Assembly (NCBI GenBank): GCA_036023115.1
Contig: JAYKKT010000064.1
Span: 4,397,501 to 4,461,500 of the forward strand
Reading direction: 5' to 3'
DNA: 64,000 nt
Source of the DNA: Brasenia schreberi
Taxonomy: Eukaryota > Streptophyta > Magnoliopsida > Nymphaeales > Cabombaceae
The notes beneath the pieces were generated by a model. The model had not been told where the DNA came from. It searched no databases and was given only the letters and a program-made list of their open reading frames with translations. The position numbers and the translations under genes were made by a program. Positions 22,046 through 34,000 of the stretch are shown piece after piece (position 1 is the stretch's first letter; each line of letters begins with the position of its first letter).

Positions 22046-22277
22046 CATAAACATAAAAAAAAAAAATTATGTTCAAGATAAACAATAAAGTAAGAGAGAT
22101 GAGAGCTCTTAGGGTCGTTTGAACATTTCTTGAAAGAGGTAAGATAGAGCCTCAAGAGGCATAAATAGTGAGACTTGAGGCATAGATAATCTTAATTCGA
22201 ATACGATCAAACTACTCAACGAATAAAAGTGTTGAAGGAAACGACATGATGATCTTGGTTAATGTGGAAGAACAACA

Positions 22278-22370
22278 TGGTTTACCTGGCTAGCGGGTTA
22301 ACTCACAAGTTGGAAACCATGAACTCGATACTCAGGGCATGCATCTGGCTTTGGTATCCCAATCGCACCA
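22278..22370 (+). repeat. SINE-like tRNA-derived repeat
   Basis: Contains CTGGCTAGCGGGTTAACTCA and a B-box-like AACTCGATACTC, followed by GCATCTGGCTTTGGTATCCC. Very similar blocks occur at 49325-49420 and 50812-50900, showing a dispersed family. Confidence 0.5.
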
Positions 22371-22887
22371 TCAATTTGAACCACGAGATAGAGCACAATG
22401 GCGAACAAGAATCCATAGTCCACCCTACTTACCGGGGATTAAGCATTGGTTTTGACGCTTGATCGGGTCTATGATGCTTGATAAACATGTGAAAATGAAT
22501 CCAAGTCAACTCCAAGATTCGAACCTCAATCGTTTGACCAAGAGAGGCTTCAATGTCAATCAATACTGCATATCTCAGCATTATCAATGAAACATAAAGG
22601 AGGCTTTCGCTTTGTTTATTATTCAACAATTCATTGGGAGTCGCAATATCTTAGATCAATCAGTTCACTAGTTCCTGTAATATTTTTTTAAAAACCTTTT
22701 GTATAGGTTTCTCCGTGTTTACCTAATATATGCATAGATCATTAAAAGAGCATTTATGTATATATGTATCTTGCCATTAAAAGATCATTAAAGGAGCCTC
22801 AACAATTCATTGGGAGCCACCATAGTTTTCAAAGATCATTAAAAGAGCATTTATGTATATATGCATATATATACATATACATACATA

Positions 22888-22924
<37 letters not shown>

Positions 22925-23024
22925 GTATATATATATGTATATGTATATATGTATGTATATATATAACTCTTACTAGATTATAATATGTATGGCATACAAT
23001 AGTGCATTCCAAAACCAAGCCGCA

Positions 23025-23145
23025 CTCAAAACGTTAGCTCAACGGCAGGGGATGTTGCTGACTGATGGGGAGTTCGACTCCCAGAGGGTACATGTGTGGG
23101 TTTGGGTGTATTAGGTGTCGGCCTCCTCTTGTAACAGTGAAAAAA
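23025..23145 (+). mobile_element. tRNA-derived SINE
   Basis: An A box (GTTAGCTCAACGGCAG) and a B box (GGGAGTTCGACTCCC) are followed by TCGGCCTCCTCTTGTAAC and an A-run. It is related to the element at 944-1042. No clear target-site duplication. Confidence 0.6.
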
Positions 23146-23863
23146 AAGCTGATTGCACACCGAGTTTGGTTGGTAAGCTAGGAGGGTTCTTCATCACTTT
23201 CTTGCTATATGTATCTTGCCATTTCATTGCAATAATTAACATAAAACACACATTAGCACCACACAACAAGTGGTAACTCTATGGCCTTGGGGTCGACTCA
23301 TAAGGTGAAGGTCATGAGTTCAATACAGATTGTGGAGTGACACGCTCACGTTTGAAAAGCAAGAGTCAATAGGTACTGGGACTGAGCCTCTTATCAAACA
23401 CCCCCTTAAAAACCAGAAAAAACGTCGTGTCTTTGTAATATAAGTTGGGTTTTGGGTCAGACATGGGTGGGGCATCTTATTCCTACACCGAACCCGAACC
23501 CGAACCTGATTGGGTCCGGTATTTCCTGCTCCATCTGGCTCAGGCTGGGCTGGGGTTGTATGGTGTCATATTTTTTAATATATTTTCAAATATTATTTTT
23601 TATATATTCCTCATTGGTTCAAAACATGTTGAGTTAATTGCTACCATGAAATATGATAAGACTATGTGGAAATGAAGAATTCATGTTGTTGATCTTATCT
23701 ATCATAGGAAAAGGTTTAATTGTTGTTGTATGTTTTAAATTAAAATCAAAACTAAAACAGGTTTGATCCGATTCGGTTATTAATTCTAAAGAAACCGGAA
23801 GCGAACATGAGCGGTTCTCATATTGAAGGGAATAAATAGATCTATGGATGTATGTTCTTTTGA

Positions 23864-24282
23864 GGTATTCTTTTAAAGTTAAAAGGTAAGTATTATATAG
23901 GAACAATTAGACCTGCCATTTTAAGTGTTGGGCAATTAATTATCAATATGTACAAAAGATGTTTGTGATAGAAACGAAGATGTTGAGATAAATGAGTGTT
24001 CATAAAAGAAAAGACCGTATACATAATGAGGTTATTAAAATCAAATTAGGAGTGACACCAATAGAGGATAAAATGAGAGAATATGTCTAAGATGGTTTGG
24101 ACATATAGAAAAAAGATTGTCTAAGAAAGTATTAGAAGAAGTAGAGGACGACAACAAAACTGTTGAAAAGAAACAATAAAAAATTATCTAACTTATTATG
24201 AGTAACATAGCACATGGTAGGACTATGTGGAAACAAAGAATCTATGTTGCCAAACCTTTCTACTAGGCTTCGTTGTTGTTGT
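23864..24282 (+). mobile_element. RTE-type LINE 3' fragment with 20-bp TSD
   Basis: It carries the family C-terminal coding block with stops and indels, ends in GGCTTCGTTGTTGTTGT, and is bracketed by ATGGATGTATGTTCTTTTGA (23844-23863) and the same 20 bases with one change (24283-24302). A second, shorter RTE 3' end with its own TTG tail lies immediately upstream at about 23636-23731. Confidence 0.8.
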
Positions 24283-25018
24283 ATGGATGTACGTTCTTTT
24301 GACATGGCTGTTCGGCATCATACATGAATTGTACCCACATAAGTACTTTACTTATATTATTGCTGGGTCACAAAATCTGATCGACCCGAATCCGATCTGG
24401 TCTAGCGTCTCTCTCTCTATATATAACCGGTTCCAATCGGAATCGAATTGAGTCCGGGACCGACTGAACTTGAAATCGATGAAACGGAGTTTCACTTGGT
24501 CCGGTTTCGGTATTTTTTCAATTTTTTCTTATAAAATTTATTTTAGGTTTTGAGTTAAATTGGTTATATATATATAAAGAGAGAGAGAGAGAGGGAGAGG
24601 GTACCAATGGATTTATGGTTTTAATGTGATGCAGTTTAATTTAATTCGTGCATACGACGTATCTTGAAGTAAAGGGTGCCGCTGTAGTTGATATGGCGAG
24701 GAACTTCTTTGAAGAAAAATTGTTTCAAGTAAATGAGTGGAATACTGTTTATGGTTTAATTAACCACTTAATCTATTAATTTTATGGAACAGAAGAAAGG
24801 CCATTTCTTCTCCCACCTCTGTACCAGAATCCTTGTTTCCCTTCTTTTCCTTCTTACAGCACCGTCCCCTCCCCTCTCTCCGTGGGGTTATCGACGGCGT
24901 CAAGCTTTAGTTTCCGCGGCGGATCGGTCGATACCTCTGATGTAGGGATTTTGATTATAGATCTCAATCCTGCTGTATTCCTCGCGCGAATTCGCTCCGA
25001 AATCGGTCTAAGAGCGAA

Positions 25019-28000
25019 ATGGTGACTTCAGGCCCTCTCACTCCCGGCCAGGTAAGCTTTTTCGGCGGAGTATTCGCACCGCTCGAAATGGTGATCTATT
25101 AATCTATGTTGTCTTTTTTCGGAAGGTTCTCATTCAATGCCAAAATCATTTTTATTTCCTTGAATCTCGATTGCTTCGTAGGTTTTCCGGAAGGTACTTG
25201 AGTTTCCTTTTCTTTTTAATCATCATTGGGTATTATAGGATTCGCATTAAGGTTTATCTTTTGACCTGGACTTCGGATGTTCGATTGGAACGACGTTGAT
25301 TCTACGACGGAGAAAATCATATTGATCGTTGTTTATTTTGATACTTGGGCTGTTTTTTTCGGCTTCATTTATGGACACGAAATCACTTGTGGGCGTCGGT
25401 TGATCGCTCACAGTGTTTTCCGATATTGATGTTTTTGGTTTTAGTGTTGGTGCTGTAGTATAGGATTAGGACCCAATTCTGCCGTTAGTGAGATTCGATC
25501 TCCGATATTTGATGTTCGTCTATACAAGATGTCTTGTAGGGAGCATGATGTATCGGTATTTGTAATCAGGGAGAAATAGTTTCTTATTATTTATAAAAAT
25601 CATGAAAACAGTGACTGCTGGTGGACACTGCTCTCCCAAGAAATTTTCTTGGAACGACGTTGATTCCCTACAAGATCTGTACTTCGGATGTTCGATTGAA
25701 ACGACGTTGATTCCACGACGGAGAAAATCGTATTGATCGTTGTTTATTTTGATACTTGGGCTGTTTTTTTCGGCTTCATTTATGGACACAACGAAATCAC
25801 TTGTGGGCGTGGGTTGATCGTTCACAGTGTATTCCGATATTGATGTTTTTGGTTTTACTGTTGGTGCTGTAGTATAGGAACCAATTCTGCCGTTAGTGAG
25901 ATTCGATCTCCGATATTTGATGTCCGTCAATACTGATGGCGATGAATAATACCTTGCAATGAAGGATGCAGATGTTCGCCGGATTCCTGTAGCTCTCTAT
26001 TTCTTTTCTGAAAGATGAAAATCGCGTAGCAGTGAAGGCGATGGACACGAGGTTTGCTGACAGGAGGCTTGCTCGTGTAAATTTTTCGGTATTTTCTCTT
26101 TTGTATATCACTACTACGTTGTCTCTGTATGTGCCTGCCTTTTTATGGGTAGGCGTTCTCCCATTGTCTGAGCTTATCCACCCGTGGCTTCTCTCGTCTG
26201 GGAGCTTTAACGGGCGGCCGTTACCGGATTTTTCGATAACGACTATCCGTTACTTGATTTGGCCTGATCCTCACGTAACGGCGGGATGGGCAGTCGAGCC
26301 ATTACCCGAGTCGAGAATGGCTACCAATTTGTAACATCTCCCACTTGGCCATTCGAGCCAAGTGTATCCACATACTGGTTTATCTCTCACTTTTCAGGGG
26401 TTTTCCCTAGTTATGTCAATTCTTGATTACTATTGTAATCAGAAACTGTTGTGTGGTTATTTCCCTGCACAACAAATCATCCGTTGTATTGTTATTTACC
26501 TATACAATAATTGTATATCTGTTGTATAGTTGTTTGCGTGTACAACAAATCAAACATATCTCAAACCCATGTTTCCAACATGTTTTGAGAAGAGTTCTTC
26601 CGTTATGCCTTTTGTTAAGAGGTCTGCCAACATGGTTACCGTTGGCATTATGAGATGGATATTTCCTTTCTCATAACCATATCATGAACATAGTGGTATT
26701 TTACCATTATATGCTTGCTTTTTGAGCAATCCACTCCACTCTTAATAAGAGTAATTGCTGCATTGTTATCGCAATAGATAACCACTGGCTCGTTTGTTAT
26801 CTCCAACTTCAAATCTCGGATGAAGTGGCTTATCCAGACAGCACTTGTTGCAGTCATACAGCAAGCAACATACTCAGCTTCTTGTGTATGCAACGCTACA
26901 CAACTCTGTTTCTTGCATGCCCAAGAAACAACAACACCTCCAAATAAGAATATTTATCTTGAGGTTGATTTGCTGTCATCTTTGCTCCCAGTAAAGTCAA
27001 CATATGAGTATCCTACCACTTTCATTTCATTTCCTTGAAAACATAGTTTCAAGTCCTTTGTTCCTTTCCGTTATCTTAGAATCCTTTTCACAGCTACCCA
27101 ATGCTGCCAACCAGGATTACTTTGATATCTACTCATAAGACCAACAACAAAGCTGATATCAGGTCTTGTACACAAGATAGCATACATCAAGCTGCCGATA
27201 GCTTGTGTATAAGAAATATTAGGCTTATCGTCTCCTTCATCGAGACAATCAACCTTACTCAATTTCACCCCTTTTGGTGTATTTACATACTTGCATTCAC
27301 CTATTTTGAACTTCTTAAAAATATAGTTTATATATCTCCCAGGATATAGGATGCTTCCCCCATATCCTTCGTTTCGAACTTGGAGTTCAACCATGACTTG
27401 GTTTTGACAATCATTTCATTGTCGTTTCCAGTAAACAATATGTCATCTACATATAATGATAAGATGACAAAGTGGCTCCCACTGTTCCATATATAAACAC
27501 AGTGATAAAGTTTGTTAGCCACAAACCCAAGTTCTGTAATGGCATTTTGAAAGGTCAAATACCATTAGCGAGGTGACTGTTTCAGGCCAATGTACTTTAT
27601 CTTCTTCGCCTTCAACCACAAATCCTTCGGGCTGCATGTATATGATTTCTTTTAAATCACCATTTAGAAAGGCTATCTTTACATCTAACTGATGTAAATC
27701 TAAATCATAGTATGCAGATATTGCCAGGATTATTCGTATGGATACAAATTTCGCAACTGGGGAATATGTCTCAACATAGTCTATTCTCTCTTTCTCTGAA
27801 AAACCCTTTGCAACCAACCTCCCTTTAAACTTGTCGATTATACCATCGACCTTGTATTTTTTTTTCAGAACCCATTTACAGCCTGTAGCTTTCCTTCCTT
27901 TTGGCAAATCAGCCAATTCCCAGACTTGGTTTTTCTGAATGGATTCAATTTCCTCATCTTTCTCCCAATCTGCTGCTTCCGATGAGTTCATTGCTTGCTG

Positions 28001-31000
28001 ATAAGTCAAGTTATCAGTCAACTCATCTAAATCTACCAAATTACACACTTCTTGTACAAGATAAGTGTGATAATCCTTTAAGTAGGACGGAGTGGCTCTA
28101 AGCCTCTTATATCCACTTAAGGTATCGGTAGTTTCGGGAAGATCTTCTATGGGCTCAAAAGATGATTGGTCTAAATCTAGCAAATCATCAACACATTCTT
28201 CATTGTTTTTCGGGATGTCATTCTTAGAATCTTCTAAGAATTCAACGTCTCTGCTTTCAATGAGTCTGTGGTCTTTATGATAAAACCGATATTCTTTTGA
28301 ACCTTTTGGATATGCAATAAATATAACTTCAAGGACCTACTGTCTAGTTTATCTCTAGACTGATCAAGGATCTTAACATTTGCAATTGATCCCCACGTTC
28401 TGAGATGACCTAGGTTGGGTTTTCTTCCAAACCACATCTCATATGGTGTAGTGAATACAACTTTATATGGTACTCTGTTGAGTACGTAAACGGCTGTACT
28501 GCTTCTCCCCAAAATATCCTTGGAAGAGAGGCATCAATCATCATAGACCTTGGTTCTATTGTATCTTTCAGCTACACCATTTTGCTGAGGTGTCCTGGGC
28601 ATTGAGTTTTGTTTAGTAATACCAAAGTCTTTGCAAAATTTCAAGAATTTTGCCGAGGTATACTCACCTCCTCTGTCTGATCTCAAGACTTTGATTAAAT
28701 GCCCTAATTGATTTTCTACTTCTTGCTTATATTCTTTGAAAGCATAAAGTGCCTCTGATTTATGTGCCAAAAGATATATATACATATATCTAGAGTAATC
28801 ATCGATAAAGGTTATAAAGTAACCATTTCCTCGATGTGTCTTTACTCTGAAAGGTTCACATAAATCTGTGTGAATAATTTCTAATAGGGTTGTTGCCCTT
28901 GTTATTTTCTTAAGAAAAACTTTCCTTGTCATTTTTCCTTATATGCAAGTTTCACACTTATTGAAAGTCTTTTCCTCAAATCTGGGCAATAAGTCAAAGT
29001 AGGATAATTTCCTCAACTTTTCTAGACTTATATGCCCCTAGGCGTTTATGCCACATATTCACATCAACAGAAAAGGCACTCTCAATATAAACAGAAAATT
29101 GATGATTTTCATTATCAGATAACTTGATTAGTCCATGTTCTACATCAAATTCTCCTGAGAATAAGATTCTCCCATGCTTGCCCACAATCACCTTGTTAGG
29201 TATAAACCTAACTTCAAAACCCTTATTAACTAAGTCAGGGACCGATACCAGATTACGCCTTATTGATGGCACAATTAACACATCGGTCAATACAATTGGT
29301 TTGCCTTGTACAAATATCCTAAAGGATCCAATACCCAGAACATATGAGAAAGTACTGTTTCCTATATATACATAATGTTCTTTGGGTTGGTATTCTTTAA
29401 GGTTAATTGTCCCTTCCTTAGTTTTTGAGATATGTCTTTTAGCTCCCGAGTCTATCCACCAACCTGTAACTGGACGGTCCAGGTATAGACACTCTGAAAT
29501 TACACAGATTATATCCTACTTCTCCGACTGTCCGCGCTGTGGATTGTTTCCTCCACCTTTCTTGTTGAGGCGGTCCCTCTTGTAGTGTCTCATCTTTTCA
29601 CAATTTAAACACTTGATTCGGAAAGCGGTTTCCTACGATTTCTTAAAACTTTGACCGCCTTTCTTGTTATTCTTGCCAAACCTTTTATTTGGTTTCTTTT
29701 TATGGTTGGATTTGGAGCTAGACGCTAACTCATCCTGGACCACTAGAAATTTTTCCTTTTTATTTTTGAGCATATGTTCTTACTCAATTGCTAGTTTTAG
29801 GGGCAATTCAGAAAGGTTGATTTCAGGCCCTAGTCTTAAGGCAGTGGTGACCATGTTCCATGATGGAAGCAGACTATTCAGTATGGTTGATATCTGCATC
29901 GGTTCAGGAATGACTGATTTTGCTATGGCTAGGTCTTTAGCCATCACTAGCATGTGATTTAGATGCTCTACTACATTTTCTCCTTCTTTCATTCTGAAGG
30001 AGTTATATTTCTGTAGTAGCAACTGCACATGTAATTTTGCACTTGTATCATACTTGGCTGTTAACAAGTCAAACAACTCTTTTGCGGTCTCATGTTCTTC
30101 AAAGACCCTAATCAGGTCATCCTCCATATAAGTTAACATGATTGTTCTTGCTATGGTATCATCTTTTAAAAATATTTTATACATTTCTAACTGTTATTGA
30201 CTTGCATCTGGTGATGGAGGACGCACTATTTTCTTTAAAACATACTCTACACCTTTTAGTGTTAGATCCAGTGAGATTCTTCTATTCCAAGTCTAGAAGT
30301 TCAGACCGTTTAACTTTTCTATTTTTACCAGTTCGGACACACATATCCTAAAACTCATTTTTAGGTGTTTGGCAAAAATATCAATCAAGCGGTCTAAAGG
30401 AAAACAGAAAACACACAAAGAAAGAGACATGTTAATGTGATGCAGAATATAAAGTAGAAAAATTTCTGAAGGTTTTTCTGCCTCTAAAACCCCTAAAAAG
30501 GATACCAAGGGATAAATTTGTAATTTTATCTATTTGTCATTTTTTTGTAATTTTGTAAAATCACAAGAACAAACTCGTAAAATTACTATTTGGTATTCCT
30601 GTAAAATTCGCAACTGATAGGGGTTAAAATCATAATTTTAACTCTCAGGATGAATCTGTAATATTTTCAAAAGAACAGGGGTAAACCCGTCTTTACAACC
30701 AAAATTATCGTAAAATAACAACCCCTGGTTTTCCTGTAATTTTAAAAAACTACCATGGGGTAAAATTGTCTTTTTATAGTAGCAGACTGCGTGATACCCG
30801 AAATGGGTCAGGGGCATTTTTGTCTTTTTGACATGGAAAACTGCTGGTAGTTTTCGAAAAACCGTGAGCGGTTTTGGAAACATTTACGATAATTGCAGCA
30901 AATGCGTAACACCGCGGATCGTTTTTTTTTTTTTTTTTATTTACAACAAACATTTAAAAACTTTTACACTCTCTCTAGAGTGTTTCGAGAGAGAGAGAAG

Positions 31001-34000
31001 GAGAGAGGCGGCTGCCGGAGAACTCGTTCCGTCGTCGGTTGTTTCGGCCTCTGGCTGTTTTGGCCGATTTCACCTCTAGCCGTTTCGGTTATTTTGGCCG
31101 ATTTCACCTATGGCCGTTTCTGCTGTTTTGGCCGGTTTTGCATCTGGCCGCTTCGGCTGTTTCGGTTGTTTTGGTCGGTTTCGCCTCTGGCCGCTTTGAT
31201 TGTTGCGGCCGGTTTCGCCTCTGGTCGCTTCGGCTGTTTCGTCTTCCGCCTTCCACCAGATTTTTTTTTTATTTCGTTCCTTCCCTTTCTTTTCTCTCCT
31301 TTTTTTTCTTTAATCTCTCTTTCTATTTTGCAGGGAACCAGGCCCTAATACCAATGACGGCTATGAAGAATACCTTACAATAAAGGATGCAGATCCTCGC
31401 CGAATTCCTGTAGCTCTCTGTTTATTTTCTCATAGATGAAAATCGGGCAGCAGTGAAGGCGATGGACACGAGGTTCCCTCACAGGGGCTTGCTTAGATAA
31501 AGTCTTTCTCTGTAAATTTTTCGGTACTTTTTCTTTTGTGTATCATCACTATGTTGTCTCTGAATGTGCCTGCCTTTTTATAGGCAGGCGCTCTCCCATT
31601 GTCTGAGCTTATCCACCTGCGGCTTCCCTCGTCTGGGAGCTTTAATGGGCGGCCGACCGGTAACGGCTGTCCGTTACTTGATTTGGCCTGATCCTCAGGT
31701 AACGGCTAGATGGCCAATCCAGCCGTTACCCGAGCCGAGAATGACCACCAATTTGTAACATATACAAGATGACTTATAGGGAACATGATGTATCGGTATT
31801 TGTAATCAGGGAGAAATAGTTTCTTATTATTTATAAAAATCATGAAAACAGTGACTGCTGGTGGACACTGCTCGCTCAAGAAATTTTCTCACTGCGTTTC
31901 ATATCATGATTGAAATATACTTCTGAAAGATCACACCTTTGAACACTTCATGGTCTTTTATAGTTGTTTGTTGCACTAAGATCTTGAAAGCTTCATATAC
32001 TTGGCGCTAAATTGCAAACATTTCAGGAAGAAACTGATGCTGTAAAGGTGATTTTTTTCCCCTTATGCGATAGTGTTTCGGAATACACATTTGTGTAATC
32101 TTTGATAGTCATGTATAAAGGTCTATTGCTGATTATGTGGAGGGAAAGGTGCATAGAGGGCTTACTGTAGAATTAGAAATTGTTTATTCATTAATAAAAC
32201 TTGTTCTTTATATTTGTCAAATTATTGACAAGTTTCCTGTGGAATCAGTTGATAGCTGGTTTGGTTATTTTCATAGCAATGCAATTCATTCAGTATGCAA
32301 AGTGGTTTTCTTATGGATAATATTGTGTCGAGGTGAATTTACAATCTTGCCAGAAGGAAGTTGAATGGGTTTTAGAGTACAGACTCAGTTGTCTCTAAAA
32401 AGTATAGCTCTGCTGCTTTGGTTCTTGCTTCCCTGACAAAGTTTAATAATCATTTGTCGTCATGACCTGAATTCTCATGAGCTTGAGTTATGTATTTGCC
32501 TTTTCACCGTTCTTATCATGTATGATGCATACATGCACATTCTGTTTCCAGGTATCATTTTTGCTTGGGTTCATTCCTGTTCTTATAGCATGGATATATG
32601 CTGAAGTTTTGGAGTACAGAAAGAGTTCTACCCCTCCCAAAGTGTAAGATTTGCTATTTTCTATTTATTACACTTTCCAAGTTGTGCTAAAAGATATATG
32701 TGGACAGTTACTGATTTTACTCCATTAGTTTCACTCTCGTTTTCTGCTATCTAGATTTTGCTAGATTATCCATGTTGGAGGGAGTTTAATTGCATCATAC
32801 ATGGCTGTTTGATACATATACCCAGAGCATTTGCAACACAAAAGTCCTGTAATTTTCTTTTCTAGTCTCTGACCTTATTCTTACATTTCTGTCAACAGAC
32901 ATTCAGATATAAATTTGGTTGACTTGGGAAATGAAACAATCAAAGAAGGTGATAGGGCTGCACTACTGGAGGGAGGCATCCTACCTACTCCTTCAAAGAT
33001 GCATGGTTCATCTATGAAATCCATCTTTATTAGGTGTGCTAGGCTAACTTTTTCTTGATAGTAGCACAGTTTTCTGAAGGTGTTATCTGATTCTTGTGTT
33101 TCCCTTTTGGAGTAAATCAGGTTCTTCCTGATGGATGAGACATTTTTTATTGAGAATAGGATGACACTGAGGGCCATGTAAGTTTTCATCCCCATCAGGA
33201 CTCGTAAAGTGCAACTTAAAAAGGCTGAAGCCGCTGAACTGTTTTTCTGGTATTTTTTGCCATGCAGATCAGAGTTTGGGGCTATCTTGTTCTACTTTTA
33301 TTTGTGTGATCGAACCAACCTATTTGGAGAGTCAAAGAAGGTATATTTTATGTATTAGTATTCCACGATGCGGCGGTGCTACATGCCCTATGTTAAGTCC
33401 TTTTGGGTCTTTTAGATAATGAACTTTCAATTGCTTGACGAAAGTATTTGAGTTTTTCTTCCAATATGTAGTGTGCCCACATCACATAAAATACTTGTTA
33501 CAGCTTGAGCATGCAATTACACATCCCTAGTTGTATATCACTATTCTGTGCTCAATAATCATGGAATATGACACTTGCAGAGGTGCTCGGAACTGGGTAT
33601 CTAGAGAAAATGTTGCGCTTCCTCGATGTCAAGAGTTATCATCTATATGTTTGGGAAAATGTTGCGCTTCAAACTCATCTATTCTGCAAAATTGAAGGAC
33701 CAGCCCCTTCTTGATTTTTCTTGGATGTGTGCTCATCTTTTATTGATTTCCAGAAATGAGTTTGAAGATGAAAACCAACCTCTGGGGATTCAGAGGAAGA
33801 TTTTGAAAAGCAGGATTTCTTACTAGCATAACAAACCATATAGCCCTCTCTCTCAAGTTCGTATACAAAATCAAAACAGAAAATAGAAAAACATATAAGA
33901 GCATTCAGCCCTGAATCCTGATAGGCAACAGATAAAGGACAACAGGCTTCAAGCCAAAGCTCAAGTTCTAGAGTTTTGCTTTATCACTCAATGGCCTTAA

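Larger units (their letters stand above)
17928..25018. other. Divergent intergenic region between RFC3 and RWA
   Basis: About 7 kb separating two divergently transcribed starts (17927 minus, 25019 plus). It holds a direct duplication around a microsatellite near 18 kb, four RTE-LINE pieces, a Tourist-like MITE candidate, SINE-like blocks at 19680-19760, 22278-22370, 23025-23145 and 23270-23400, and AT-rich DNA at 22850-22970. No host gene was recognised. The last 200 bases before 25019 (CCGTCCCCTCCCCTCTC) look like the RWA promoter/5' UTR. Confidence 0.6.
25934..31760 (-). mobile_element. Full-length, decayed Ty1/Copia LTR retrotransposon
   Basis: On the minus strand the order is LTR, primer-binding site, leader, gag, protease, integrase, reverse transcriptase, RNase H, polypurine tract, LTR, which is the Copia order. 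The LTRs are 31355-31760 (5') and 25934-26336 (3'), each 5'-TGTTAC...CA-3'. The target-site duplication is 5 bp: AATAC at 25929-25933 and TATAC at 31761-31765; the matching site in copy A of the host duplication reads TATAC. LTRs differ at many positions and by indels, so the insertion is old. The reading frame is broken repeatedly. It lies antisense in RWA intron 1. Confidence 0.9.
25681..31892. repeat. Tandem duplication in RWA intron 1, copy B, split by Copia insertion
   Basis: Sequence at 25681-25933 matches copy A up to the point GTC-AATAC, and the match resumes at 31761 with TATACAAGATG. Everything between is the LTR element, so copy A preserves the pre-insertion target. Confidence 0.9.

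Noticed and set aside
25520..26111. Minus-strand open frames of 136 and 72 codons in RWA intron 1
   Set aside because: They span the intron duplication and the Copia 3' LTR; no protein similarity.
30893..31383. Plus-strand open frames of 114 and 151 codons
   Set aside because: They cross the minisatellite and leader of the antisense Copia element and the edge of its LTR.
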